Shown here: one piece after another, positions 55,528 to 64,000 of the stretch
How positions within the stretch are numbered: position 1 is the stretch's first letter
How the letters are laid out: each line of letters begins with the position of its first letter
Position numbers and translations under genes: made by a program
DNA from: Kribbella monticola
Lineage (GTDB): Bacteria; Actinomycetota; Actinomycetes; Propionibacteriales; Kribbellaceae
Assembly (NCBI RefSeq): GCF_003261635.1
Contig: NZ_QFXK01000031.1
Coordinates: 186,001-250,000, forward strand
Length of the DNA stretch: 64,000 nt
Direction: 5' to 3'
The notes under the pieces: generated by a model
What the model saw: only the letters and a program-made list of their open reading frames with translations
Database searches by the model: none
Told to the model about the DNA's origin: nothing

Positions 55528-56988
55528 TCAGATCAGGTCCGCCTGAGCCTCGATCTCGTTCTCGGGGTCGATCGGGAGGATGATCTTGAACCAGGTCTCG
55601 CCGGGCTTGGAGTCGACCCGGAGGTCGCCGTGGTGCTTCTTGACCACGATGCGCCAGGAGATGTCCAGGCCGAGGCCGGTGCCTTCGCCGATCGGCTTGG
55701 TGGTGAAGAACGGCTCGAAGATGCGGTTCCGGATCTCGGGCGGGATGCCGGGCCCGGTGTCGCCGATCATCACGACGGCATAGGCGCCGTCGCGTTTGGT
55801 CCGGATCGTCAGCGTGCCTTCGCCGTTCATCGCACCGACGGCGTTGTCGATGATGTTGGTCCAGACCTGGTTCAGCTCGGCCGCGTACGCCGGGATGTGC
55901 GGCAGGTCGGGATCGAACTCCTTCACGACGTTCAGGCCCTGCAGCTTGCCGGACATCATCACCAGCGTCGACTTCAGCAATTCGCGCAGATCGACCACCT
56001 GGTAGGGCGCCCGGTCGATCTGTGAGTACTGCTTCGCGGCGCCGACCAGCGTCGAGATGCGGGTCACCGAGTCGTCGATCTCGTTCATCAGCGACTCGGT
56101 GTCGATCGTGTACATCAACCAGCGCACCGCGCCTTCGAGGTACTCCTCGCCGACCGCCGCGAGCACCTCCTCCATCCACGGCACGTCGAGACCCACCGCG
56201 GCGAGCACCGGCGCGACATCCCATGAAGCGTTGACCCCGTGGTCGTCCAGCCAGTCGGTCAGCGTATCCTCGGCGTCGCTCAGATCCAGCGGCGACAACT
56301 CAGGCGCCTTCGCGACCTTCTCGACGGCAGCTTCCTGGATCTCCACGATCGTATGCAGCTTGGTCGCGTCAAGGGTGCCATCGGCAAGCATCGCGAGCTT
56401 GGAACGCATCCCGGCGACCCGCTGCCGTAGCGTCGCGGCCGCCCGAACCGCTGCCGCCGCGGGGTTGTTGAGCTCGTGCGTCAACCCGGCAGACAAGGAG
56501 CCCAGGGCAAGCAACCGCTCCCGCTCGCCCATCGTCTCGTTGGTCCGCCGCATACCCTGGACGAAACCGTCGATCAGGTGCACGGCCATCGGGAACCAGC
56601 GGTTCATCATCGTCGCCATCGTCTCGGCGGTGATGACGAAGAACGTGGACGGTTCGAGCACCCGCATGGTCGCGCCGTAGGCCTTGCGCTCGTCGGCGCC
56701 AAGGAAGGCGGTGACGGCACCGGCGTACACGCCGCGTTGCGTACTGCGGTTGATCTCCACCTCTTCGCCGTGCGACAGCTTGCACATCCGGATGCCACCG
56801 GTGAGCAGCAGGTAGCAACACGTCGCCTCGTCGCCCTCGGCGAAGACGATGCCCTCCTCGACGGCCTCCACATGCCCTTCCCGCGACAGCCAACCGAGTT
56901 GCTCGTCGGTCAGGCTCTCGAACAGGAACAGCGTGCGGAGCTCGTCGATGCTGAGCCGCAGCGGTTCGTCCGTATCAGTTACTGCCAT
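55528..56988 (-). CDS. Histidine kinase with N-terminal cyclic-nucleotide-binding-type domain
   Basis: 486 residues. A cNMP-binding/CAP-like sensor (about 15-145; VFAEGDEATCCYLLLTGGIR) is followed by a dimerisation/phosphoacceptor region with His in GLTHELNNPAAA, a long insertion (about 205-300), and the HATPase_c domain: N-box NQVWTNIIDNAVGAM, G1 GDTGPGI, G2 GTGLGLDI. No membrane segments, so it senses a cytoplasmic signal. The ATG overlaps the stop of the response-regulator fusion by one base (TGATG), so the two are produced together. Confidence 0.92.
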   Translation of the reverse strand: MAVTDTDEPLRLSIDELRTLFLFESLTDEQLGWLSREGHVEAVEEGIVFAEGDEATCCYLLLTGGIRMCKLSHGEEVEINRSTQRGVYAGAVTAFLGADERKAYGATMRVLEPSTFFVITAETMATMMNRWFPMAVHLIDGFVQGMRRTNETMGERERLLALGSLSAGLTHELNNPAAAAVRAAATLRQRVAGMRSKLAMLADGTLDATKLHTIVEIQEAAVEKVAKAPELSPLDLSDAEDTLTDWLDDHGVNASWDVAPVLAAVGLDVPWMEEVLAAVGEEYLEGAVRWLMYTIDTESLMNEIDDSVTRISTLVGAAKQYSQIDRAPYQVVDLRELLKSTLVMMSGKLQGLNVVKEFDPDLPHIPAYAAELNQVWTNIIDNAVGAMNGEGTLTIRTKRDGAYAVVMIGDTGPGIPPEIRNRIFEPFFTTKPIGEGTGLGLDISWRIVVKKHHGDLRVDSKPGETWFKIILPIDPENEIEAQADLI

Positions 56989-58649
56989 CAGAGCATCTCC
57001 AGATATCTGTGCACCAGGGTCACTGCCATCGCACCGTCGCCGACCGCCGAGGCGACCCGCTTCACCGACTCGGCCCGGACATCGCCTGCCGCGAACACGC
57101 CCGGCATGCTCGTCTCGAGGTGGTACGGCTCCCGCTCCAGCGACCAGCCCGGCGGCCGCCCGTGCAGGTCCGGCCCGGTCAGGACGAACCCGCGCTCGTC
57201 GCGCAGCAGGTCACCTGGCAACCAGTCCGTCCGCGGCGCCGCGCCGATGAACACGAACATCCACTCCGTGTCCACCTCCCGGCTCTCCCCGGTCGCACTG
57301 TTCACCAAGGTCACCCGCTCCAGGTGCTCCGATCCCTTGCAGGACACCACCTGGGTGCAGGTGTGCACCTCGATGTTGTCGATGTCGGAGATCTGGCCGA
57401 TCAGGTACGACGACATGGTCGCCTCGAGCGAAGGTCCTCTCACCAGCATATGCACGCGTTTGGCATGTCTGGAGAAATAGACCGCTGCCTGCCCGGCGGA
57501 GTTGGCGCCGCCGATGATGTAGACCTCCTGGCCGGCGCAGGCCGGCCCCTCGGTGGTCGCCGAGCCGTAGTAGATACCGCGACCGCACAGATCGTCCACG
57601 CCCGGTGCGTCCAGCGACCGGTAGGCGACGCCGGTCGCGAGGATCACCGAATGCGCGGAGATCTCGCTGCCGTCGGAGAACACCAGCCGGCGCGCCGATC
57701 CACGCGATTCGAGCTGGACCACCTGGCGAGCGGTGAGCAATTCGGCGCCGAACCGGATCGCCTGCCGCCGCGCGCGATCGGTCAGCTGAGCACCGGAAAC
57801 CCCGTCGGGGAAGCCCAGATAGTTCTCGATGCGACTCGACTGGCCGGCCTGACCACCGGTCGCGACCTGCTCGACCAGTACGGTGCGCAGCCCTTCACTG
57901 GCGCCGTACACAGCGGCGCCGAGCCCTGCCGGACCACCGCCGACCACGACGAGGTCGTAGAACTCCTCGGCCGGCGCGGTGGACAGACCAACCTTGTCGG
58001 CCAGCTCGGACTCGGACGGCGCGACCAGCACCTCGCCGTCCCCAGTGATGATGACCGGCAGCGTCGACCCGTCGACCCCTGCGGCCTCGAGCAGCCGCTT
58101 GCTCTCCTCGTCGTCGACGCCCATCCAGCGAAACGGCACAGCGTTGCGGGCCAGGAAGTCGCGGGCCGCGAACGACGGCGCCGACCAGCGGTGGCCGATC
58201 ACCCTGGTCTCGTCGGTGGACGGCTCCGGGGTCGCCTTCCACAGCTCCAGCATCGAGTCGACCACCGGGTAGAGCTTCTCTTCCGGCGGGTTCCAGGGCT
58301 TGAGCAGGTAGTGGTCGAGGTCGACGACATTGATCGCCTGGATCGCGGCATCGGTATCGGCGTACGCCGTCAGCAGCACGCGGCGGGCCAGCGGGAAAAG
58401 GTCCATCGCGGCTTCGAGGAAGTCGATCCCGGACATCCCCGGCATCCGGTAGTCGGCCAGCAGCAGAGCGACCGGCTCACCCCGGAGCTTGAGTTCGCGG
58501 AGGGCATCGAGAGCCTGGTCGGGCGCCTCCGCCCGGACGATCCGGTTCTCCTCGCCGTACCGGCGGCGAAGGTCGCGGGCGATCGACCGGGAAACGCCCG
58601 GGTCGTCGTCCACGGTGAGGATCACCGGGCGGGTTGTCGACGCTGTCAT
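56988..58649 (-). CDS. Response regulator fused to glutaredoxin-like and thioredoxin-reductase-like domains
   Basis: 553 residues. A receiver domain (1-130) has phosphoacceptor Asp in LLLADYRMPGMSG, Thr in LLTAYAD and Lys in YLLKPW. A glutaredoxin-like domain (about 140-215) reads HRWSAPSFAARDFL where CPxC is expected. A TrxR-like flavoprotein (about 225-553) has FAD site VVGGGPAGLGAA, NADPH site IIGGANSAGQAA and C-terminal FAAGDVRA. The CATCDG position reads GSATTEG, so both redox cysteines are gone. GAAGGAGG sets the start at 58649. Known as a conserved fusion in some bacteria; function not established. Confidence 0.9.
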   Translation of the reverse strand: MTASTTRPVILTVDDDPGVSRSIARDLRRRYGEENRIVRAEAPDQALDALRELKLRGEPVALLLADYRMPGMSGIDFLEAAMDLFPLARRVLLTAYADTDAAIQAINVVDLDHYLLKPWNPPEEKLYPVVDSMLELWKATPEPSTDETRVIGHRWSAPSFAARDFLARNAVPFRWMGVDDEESKRLLEAAGVDGSTLPVIITGDGEVLVAPSESELADKVGLSTAPAEEFYDLVVVGGGPAGLGAAVYGASEGLRTVLVEQVATGGQAGQSSRIENYLGFPDGVSGAQLTDRARRQAIRFGAELLTARQVVQLESRGSARRLVFSDGSEISAHSVILATGVAYRSLDAPGVDDLCGRGIYYGSATTEGPACAGQEVYIIGGANSAGQAAVYFSRHAKRVHMLVRGPSLEATMSSYLIGQISDIDNIEVHTCTQVVSCKGSEHLERVTLVNSATGESREVDTEWMFVFIGAAPRTDWLPGDLLRDERGFVLTGPDLHGRPPGWSLEREPYHLETSMPGVFAAGDVRAESVKRVASAVGDGAMAVTLVHRYLEML

Positions 58650-58682
58650 GCCTCCTTCATACCAGCGGATCGCCAACTTCTG

Positions 58683-58693
58683 GGAACGGTTCC
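58683..58693. other. Short palindrome between the RR fusion and GH18 genes
   Basis: GGAACGGTTCC, a 5-1-5 palindrome about 34 bases upstream of the response-regulator ATG and just past the GH18 stop. It could be an operator for the RR-kinase operon; nothing proves it. Confidence 0.3.
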
Positions 58694-58703
58694 GCCGAGG
58701 GCG

Positions 58704-60479
58704 TTACGGAAGGGCCGCGAGGTACGGAGCGTGGCTGTTCTGGAACTCCCAGTTGTAGTACCTGTCCCAATTGATCGACCAGGTCATCAGGCCGCGGAAC
58801 GACGGCGAAGTACCGCCGCGCAGCGCGTATCCGCCGCAGTTCTGGCCCTTGACCAAACAGTCCAGCGCCTGATGAACGGCTGCGGGGGCGGTGTAGCCGT
58901 TCCCGGCGCTGCTGGCGGCCGGTACGCCGAACGCGATCTGGTCCTCTCGCAAACCCGGGAACGTCTGCCCGGTGGTGCCGACGCCGAAGCCGGCCTTGAT
59001 CATGTCGGTCATCGCGATGTGGAAATCGGCGCCGCCCATCGTGTGGTACTGGTTGTCCAGCCCCATCACGGGACCCGAGTTGTAGTCCTGGACGTGCAAC
59101 ACGGTGAGTGAATCGCGCAGTGCGTGGATCACCGGCAGGTACGAACCGCGCCGGTTGTCGCCGCCGTTCCCACCGTCGCCGTAGAACTGGTAGCCGATCT
59201 GGACGAAGAACGTCTCCGGCGCCATCGTCAGCACGAACTTCGCGCCGTACCGCGCCTTCAGGGTCTTCAGCGCCGAGATCAGGTTCACGATCACCGGTGT
59301 GGTCGGGTTGCGGAAGTCGGTGTCGCCGGGGTTCAGGTACAGCGAGTGGCCCTCGAAGTCGATGTCGAGCCCGTCGAGCCCGTACCGGTCGATGATCGCG
59401 CTGACCGAACTCACGAAGGTGTCGCGAGCTGCGGCCGTGGTGAGCTGGACCTGGCCGTTCGCCCCGCCGATCGAGATCAGCACCTTCGTTCCGGCCGCCT
59501 GCTTGGCGCGGATCGCGGCGATGAAGTCGGCGTCGCTCTCCACGTTCGGGCACTCGCTGGCCGGGCAACGGTTGAAGCGGATGTCGCCCGACGTCACCGA
59601 GGTCGGCTCGCCGAAGGAGAGATTGATGATGTTCCACGCGGACGGGATGTCGGCCATTCGGACATACTCGGATCCGTTGGCGAAGCTGGCGTGCATGTAG
59701 CCGATCAACGCGTGCTTCGCGAGACCCGTACTGGTACAGCCGCCCGTAGTCGCTGTTGCTGTTGAGGACTTGGCGGACTCTCCGTTGCTGTTGTACGCGG
59801 CAACGGTGTAGCTGTGGCTCGTGCACGCGCCCAGCGCATCGACGGTCGCCGTAGTACCGGTCACCGTCTTGACGACGCTGGAGCCTTCGTAGACGCGGTA
59901 CCCCGTGACTGTGCCGCTGGAAGCACCCCAGGAGAGCGCGACCGAGCTGTTCGTAGTACCGGTGACTGACGGCGAGCCGGGAACGCCCGGTGCTCCACCA
60001 GTGGGCGGAGTACCGCCGGGACCGTCGAGGCTCACGTCGTCAGCCTGGTACGCCGGTTGGCCGTACCACCCGTGTAGGTAGAGCTGTGCCGAGGTCTGAC
60101 TGGCTCCAGTGGTGAATGCGACAGTCAACTGCGTGTACCCCGAGGCGGAGGGCGTCCAGGTCGACGCGCCGCCGGTGACGCCGAGATAGACGTACGACCC
60201 ACGCACCCAAGCAGACAACGTGTACGCCGTGTTCGCCTGTACTGCGACCGTCTGGCTGCATTGGGCGAAGTCGCTGCCCGACACCGCGCCGTTCAGCGCA
60301 TAGCCACCCGAATGCGTCGGACTGGTGATCACCGAACCGCCGGAGCACGTCCAGCCACTCAGCGAACCGGCCTCGAAACCCGGATTGGTCAACAGGTTCG
60401 CAGCCTGGGCGCCGCTCACCCCGGTCACCAAGCCGGTGACGACGACCAGCAACGCGACAACCGCGGCACGACAGCGCAT
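58704..60479 (-). CDS. Secreted GH18 chitinase with CBM-like and FN3 domains
   Basis: 591 residues. A signal peptide (about 27 residues, ending GAQA-A) precedes a CBM4/9-like beta-sandwich (LLTNPGFEAGSLSGW), a linker, one FN3 domain (about 160-240) and a GH18 barrel with the full catalytic motif DGLDIDFEG plus ISIGGANG and C-terminal GLMTWSINWD. The start at 60479 follows GGAGG. It should hydrolyse chitin outside the cell. It is divergent from a secreted subtilase. Confidence 0.93.
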   Translation of the reverse strand: MRCRAAVVALLVVVTGLVTGVSGAQAANLLTNPGFEAGSLSGWTCSGGSVITSPTHSGGYALNGAVSGSDFAQCSQTVAVQANTAYTLSAWVRGSYVYLGVTGGASTWTPSASGYTQLTVAFTTGASQTSAQLYLHGWYGQPAYQADDVSLDGPGGTPPTGGAPGVPGSPSVTGTTNSSVALSWGASSGTVTGYRVYEGSSVVKTVTGTTATVDALGACTSHSYTVAAYNSNGESAKSSTATATTGGCTSTGLAKHALIGYMHASFANGSEYVRMADIPSAWNIINLSFGEPTSVTSGDIRFNRCPASECPNVESDADFIAAIRAKQAAGTKVLISIGGANGQVQLTTAAARDTFVSSVSAIIDRYGLDGLDIDFEGHSLYLNPGDTDFRNPTTPVIVNLISALKTLKARYGAKFVLTMAPETFFVQIGYQFYGDGGNGGDNRRGSYLPVIHALRDSLTVLHVQDYNSGPVMGLDNQYHTMGGADFHIAMTDMIKAGFGVGTTGQTFPGLREDQIAFGVPAASSAGNGYTAPAAVHQALDCLVKGQNCGGYALRGGTSPSFRGLMTWSINWDRYYNWEFQNSHAPYLAALP

Positions 60480-60703
60480 GACCGAACCTCCGGGGGCGGT
60501 GGGGTGCATTAAGTAGAGAGCTTCCAAAACTCCGGGTCAATGGCTCTGGCCGTCGGCTTCCCGCCGCTGTCCGATACCCGACGCGCTCGCAGCCTGCCCA
60601 GCTGACAGGTTTTCGCCAGTGGCTAGTTGAAGCCAAAACGGTGTGCGCGCCGGCACGGGTTGGCAGGCTTCCGGCAATCCCTCACCGCCACTGGAGGAAA
60701 CGC
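60480..60703. promoter_or_regulatory. Divergent promoter region, GH18/subtilase
   Basis: 224 non-coding bases. On the minus strand TTGACC (60535-60540) and TACTTA (60510-60515) have a 19-base spacing, a weak GH18 promoter candidate. No convincing palindrome or chitin-type (DasR-like) box was found. Confidence 0.3.
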
Positions 60704-63700
60704 GTGAATCAACTGCGTCGCCGGACCGCGCTCATCGCGGCCGCCGTCCTCACCACCGCCGCCTTCGCCGCACCAACCGGCAGCGCGGCCCCAGCACCGG
60801 TCGGTGCACCACCGGACAACCTGGCCAACTCCCTGCGGCTCCCCAAGTTCGCCGCCGGCCGGTACGTCGTGACGCTGGCCGACAAGCCGCTCGCCACCTA
60901 CCAAGGAGGCGTAGCCGGGCTGAAGGCCACCAAGCCTGCCAAGGGTCGCAAGGTCGACACCGCCGGCACTGACGCCAAGCGCTACAGCAGCTTCCTGACC
61001 AGTCGCCACAATCAGATCGCTGCCGCGGTCGGGGCCAAGGCGAGCCGCCACTACTCCACTGCCATCAACGCCTTCGCCGCGAACCTGTCCGGGCAGCAGG
61101 TGAGCGAGCTCAGCAAGACGCCTGGCGTTGTCGCGGTCACCCCGGATCAGCTGCACGTCGCCCTGGACGACAAGAAGCCCGCCGACTTCCTCAAGCTGTC
61201 CGGCAAGACCGGCGTGTGGTCAGCTCTGGGCGGCACTGCCGAGGCCGGTAAGGGCGTAGTCGTCGGCGTCGTCGACACCGGCATCTGGCCGGAGAGCGCC
61301 TCACTCTCCGGCCCCAAGCTGGGCACCAAGCCTGCTACCGCGGCGGACCCGTACCGTCCGTACCGGTCGGGCAGCACCATCGTCATGCACAAGGCGGACG
61401 GCAACGACTTCACCGGTTCTTGCGAGGCCGGTGAGGACTTCACTGCCGACCTGTGCAACACCAAGCTGATTAGCGCCAAGTACTTCGGTGACGCCTGGCT
61501 CGCAGCCACGCCGCCCGAGGCCCGCGCCGACTACGCCTCACCACGTGACGGCGAAGGCCACGGAACACATACCGCTACCACTGCGGCCGGCAGAGCAGGT
61601 ATTGATGTCGCAGAAGGCGGCATCAACTTCGGCACCATCTCCGGCGTCGCCCCGGCTGCCAAGATCGCCGTGTACAAGGCGTTGTGGGAAGGGAAGGGCG
61701 GCGTCGGTTCGGGCGGCTACACCTCCGACATCCTCGCCGCGATCGACCAAGCCGTTGCAGACGGCGTCGACGTGATCAACTACTCGGTCGGCTCCATCTT
61801 CGAGTCCGCGCACACCGACCCGGTCCAGCTCGCCTTTCTCTCCGCGGCATCGGCGGGCATCTTCGTCTCGGCTGCGGGCGGCAACTCCGGACCGGACGCG
61901 TCGTCACTCGACAACACCTCTCCCTGGGTCACCACAGTCGGCGCGAGCACAGTGGCGCCGTACGAGGCGACGGTGATCCTCGGCAACGGACAGAAGTACG
62001 CCGGACTCAGCACGAGCGTCGCGACCAACGTGAGCAGCAAATCGCTCATCACCGGTGAGGCTGCCGAGGCGGCCGGCGTCACGCCGTACGACGCTTCGCA
62101 GTGCCTGCCGAACACGCTGGACCCAGCGAAGGCAGCTGGGCACATCGTGGTGTGTGACCGTGGCGTCGGAGCGCGGGTAGCGAAGTCGGCCGAGGTGAAG
62201 CGCGCAGGTGGCGTTGCCATGGTGCTGCTGAACCTCACCGACCAGGACATGGTCGCCGACTCGCACTCGGTACCGACCGTGCACCTGAACACCCCGGGCT
62301 CGCTGTCCGTCAAGGCGTACGCCGGAACGCCGGGCGCCACCGCACAGCTCGCCCCTGGCAACCTGACGAGCCAGACCACGCCGTACCCGCAGATGGCGGA
62401 CTTCTCCTCACGCGGCCCGTCTCTGTCCAGCCACGGCGACCTGCTCAAGCCCGACCTTGCTGCACCGGGTGTCAACGTGCTCGCGGCGGTTGCACCGCCC
62501 ACTAACGACGGGCACAGCTTCGCCTTCCTCTCCGGCACCTCCATGGCTGCGCCGCACATCGCCGGACTCGCTGCGCTCTACCTGGCGAAGCACCCGGACT
62601 GGACTCCGATGATGGTCAAGTCGGCGCTGATGACCACCACCAGCGACGTCAAGACCGCCAGTGGCGCAGTGGACAACGACCCGTTCGCTCGGGGCGCCGG
62701 CGAGGTCCAGCCGTCGCGCATGCTGGATCCGGGGCTGGTCTACGACTCCGGTGACATCGACTGGCTCGGCTACCTCGAAGGCAGCGGAGTCAACACGGGC
62801 ACCGGCGTACCGGCCATCGACCCGAGCAACTACAACGCTCCCTCCATCGCTGTCGGCCAGTTGGTCGGCACCCAGACCATCACTCGGCGGGTGACCGCAG
62901 TAACCGGTGGCCTGTACCGCGCGACCGTCTCGGTGCCGGGCATGAAGGCAGTCGTCACCCCGTCGATCCTGAACCTGCAGGCGGGCCAAACGCGCAGCTT
63001 CACGGTCAAGCTGACCCAGGACACTGCAGCGTCCAACGAGACCACCAGCGGCTGGCTGACCTGGCAGGGCGCCGGTACGTCGGTGCGCAGCCCGATCGTC
63101 GTCGTCCCGACCTCTGTCCTGGCACCCACTGCGGTGAGTGGCGCGGGCGCCTCCGGCCAGGTGTCGTTCGACGTGACCGCAGGCAAGGCGGGCATGCCGA
63201 TCAGGTCGTACGGCGTGGTCTCGGCGCCTCTCGTCCCAGGAGCGGTACCGGCCGGCGCAGCGGACGCTGACCTGCCGAACTACCCGGTCACGGTGACTGC
63301 CGACACCAAGGCCGTGCAGTGGAACATCAAGACGGTCGACCCGGCCGGAAGCATCTGGATGGTGCTCTACAAGGTGGTCAACGGTCAGATGCAACTGCTC
63401 TCCTTCGAAGGTGACGGGTCGAACCAGGCCTCTGCAACTGTGGCGGCGCCTGCTCCTGGCGTCTGGGGCGTGCTGGCGATCACCCTGTCGAACCCACCCG
63501 GCGCCGACACCACGCAGTACACGATGCAGACCAACGTCGTGACGGATAGCTCCGGCAACGCTCTGCAGGTCACACCGCCGGTCACCCCGGCAGCAGGCAA
63601 GCCGTTCCAGGTGACGGCGTCGTGGTCCGGCCTGCCGACCAACCAGCGTTCCACCGGCTTCATCGAGTTCCCCAACCGCGCTGGGACAGTGGTGACGATC

Positions 63701-63706
63701 AACTAG
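60704..63706 (+). CDS. Secreted subtilisin-like serine protease (S8), large form
   Basis: 1000 residues. A signal peptide (RTALIAAAVLTTAAFAAPTG) precedes an I9-type propeptide (about 40-160) and the S8 domain with the triad Asp in VGVVDTGIWPES, His in GHGTHTATTAAG and Ser in SGTSMAAPHIAGL. A PA domain is inserted between His and Ser (about 440-560). The C-terminal fibronectin-like/beta-rich region runs from about 690 to 1000. GTG 60704 follows GGAGGAAA. The plant-subtilase-like architecture is common in actinomycetes. It likely degrades extracellular protein alongside the wall hydrolases. Confidence 0.93.
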   Translation: MNQLRRRTALIAAAVLTTAAFAAPTGSAAPAPVGAPPDNLANSLRLPKFAAGRYVVTLADKPLATYQGGVAGLKATKPAKGRKVDTAGTDAKRYSSFLTSRHNQIAAAVGAKASRHYSTAINAFAANLSGQQVSELSKTPGVVAVTPDQLHVALDDKKPADFLKLSGKTGVWSALGGTAEAGKGVVVGVVDTGIWPESASLSGPKLGTKPATAADPYRPYRSGSTIVMHKADGNDFTGSCEAGEDFTADLCNTKLISAKYFGDAWLAATPPEARADYASPRDGEGHGTHTATTAAGRAGIDVAEGGINFGTISGVAPAAKIAVYKALWEGKGGVGSGGYTSDILAAIDQAVADGVDVINYSVGSIFESAHTDPVQLAFLSAASAGIFVSAAGGNSGPDASSLDNTSPWVTTVGASTVAPYEATVILGNGQKYAGLSTSVATNVSSKSLITGEAAEAAGVTPYDASQCLPNTLDPAKAAGHIVVCDRGVGARVAKSAEVKRAGGVAMVLLNLTDQDMVADSHSVPTVHLNTPGSLSVKAYAGTPGATAQLAPGNLTSQTTPYPQMADFSSRGPSLSSHGDLLKPDLAAPGVNVLAAVAPPTNDGHSFAFLSGTSMAAPHIAGLAALYLAKHPDWTPMMVKSALMTTTSDVKTASGAVDNDPFARGAGEVQPSRMLDPGLVYDSGDIDWLGYLEGSGVNTGTGVPAIDPSNYNAPSIAVGQLVGTQTITRRVTAVTGGLYRATVSVPGMKAVVTPSILNLQAGQTRSFTVKLTQDTAASNETTSGWLTWQGAGTSVRSPIVVVPTSVLAPTAVSGAGASGQVSFDVTAGKAGMPIRSYGVVSAPLVPGAVPAGAADADLPNYPVTVTADTKAVQWNIKTVDPAGSIWMVLYKVVNGQMQLLSFEGDGSNQASATVAAPAPGVWGVLAITLSNPPGADTTQYTMQTNVVTDSSGNALQVTPPVTPAAGKPFQVTASWSGLPTNQRSTGFIEFPNRAGTVVTIN

Positions 63707-63716
63707 CAGTACCGCA

Positions 63717-63744
63717 CCGGGGTCGCGTCGCAGCGCGACCCCGG
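63717..63744 (+). terminator. Terminator of the subtilase gene
   Basis: CCGGGGTCGCG pairs perfectly with CGCGACCCCGG (11 base pairs, 6-base loop), 10 bases after the stop. Confidence 0.7.
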
Positions 63745-63768
63745 ACGGGTGCCTTCAGCGTGGTCGCG

Positions 63769-63873
63769 CCAGATCGGCCGGAGCACCAGATCGGCTGGGG
63801 CGCCAGATCGGCTGGGGGTGCCAGTTCGGCTGGGGGTGCCAGTTCGGCTGGGCGCCAGTTCGGCTGGGGCGCC
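63769..63873. repeat. Six tandem copies of a 16-18 base repeat
   Basis: CCAG(A/T)TCGGC(T/C)GG recurs at 63769, 63786, 63803, 63821, 63839 and 63855 (spacings 17, 17, 18, 18, 16). The first three copies have CCAGATC, the last three CCAGTTC, so the array grew by local duplication. It lies between the subtilase terminator and a converging regulator gene. Confidence 0.85.
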
Positions 63874-63884
63874 TCGGGGTTCTG

Positions 63885-64000
63885 CTAGATCCAGCGGCGG
63901 CGGGCGGCTTGGACGCCCGCCTGGAACCGGGTCTGCGCGCCGAGGGCCTCCATCAGCGCGCGGACCCGGCGCTGGGTCGTCCGGGGACTGATCCGCAGGT
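63885..64000 (-). CDS. LuxR-type HTH regulator, 3' end only
   Basis: The last 38 codons of a minus-strand gene that continues beyond the window end. The residues include LRISPRTTQRRVRALMEALG, which matches the recognition helix and following helix of LuxR-type C-terminal domains, then a basic RRRWI end before the TAG (63885-63887). The rest of the protein cannot be seen. Confidence 0.6.
   Translation of the reverse strand, partial: LRISPRTTQRRVRALMEALGAQTRFQAGVQAARRRWI

Noticed and set aside
55528..58649. Ordinary thioredoxin reductase annotation for the fusion
   Set aside because: The CxxC redox motif is absent, so normal thioredoxin reduction is not supported.

Overview
This is a high-GC actinomycete chromosome segment. 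GTG and TTG starts, four-base ATGA/GTGA gene overlaps and probable leaderless regulator genes are frequent. The gene content (many secreted glycoside hydrolases, ricin-type lectin modules, TetR, LacI, ROK, SARP and GntR regulators) suits a soil actinomycete of the Kribbella/Nocardioidales type. That placement is inferred from style and content, not from a marker gene. I found no rRNA, tRNA, CRISPR array, insertion sequence or phage gene.

Region 1 (1-16.9 kb) holds resistance, export and small-molecule genes. It has a TetR/membrane-protein divergent pair with twin operators, an APH-like kinase, and a MacB-type ABC exporter. A long minus-strand series of tightly packed genes follows: AraC regulator, berberine-bridge-type FAD oxidase, DHFR-like reductase, epimerase, methyltransferase, DedA protein and FMN reductase. 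A second TetR/MFS efflux pair comes next, then a winged-helix-like hypothetical protein and a MerR-VOC operon.

Region 2 (17-34 kb) is a polysaccharide locus that looks aimed at fungal cell walls. GH18, GH30 and GH16 enzymes are all secreted and all carry near-identical ricin-type lectin modules. With them are two GH1 beta-glucosidases, a ROK regulator, a LacI regulator, and a complete ABC importer of the oligopeptide type (family 5 binding protein, two permeases, two ATPases). A CebR-like palindrome lies in front of GH16, and overlapping LacI-type palindromes lie in front of the lacI gene.

Region 3 (34-41.5 kb) carries a HAD phosphatase, an alpha/beta hydrolase, a large AfsR/SARP-type regulator, a questin-oxidase-like protein with a probable N-terminal frameshift, and a secreted C39-like peptidase with FG-GAP repeats.

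Region 4 (41.6-55.5 kb) is the most coherent system. A minus-strand operon (sugar-binding protein, two permeases, GH36, GH27) imports and cleaves alpha-galactosides. The divergent plus-strand operon (SDR dehydrogenase, FCD-type GntR, galactonate dehydratase, mutarotase-like protein, KDPGal aldolase, KDGal kinase) can take galactose to pyruvate and glyceraldehyde-3-phosphate. This would be a De Ley-Doudoroff pathway wired directly to alpha-galactoside uptake. A perfect AT-rich palindrome lies in the shared control region.

Region 5 (54.7-64 kb) has an APH-like kinase and an unusual two-component pair. One partner is a histidine kinase with a cyclic-nucleotide-binding-type domain. The other is a receiver fused to glutaredoxin-like and thioredoxin-reductase-like domains that lack their redox cysteines. 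A secreted GH18 chitinase, a large secreted subtilase and the 3' end of a LuxR-type regulator follow.

Tandem direct repeats occur in several places (2891-3000, 16931-17026, 41576-41659, 43938-44072, 63769-63873), two of them altering or copying coding sequence.
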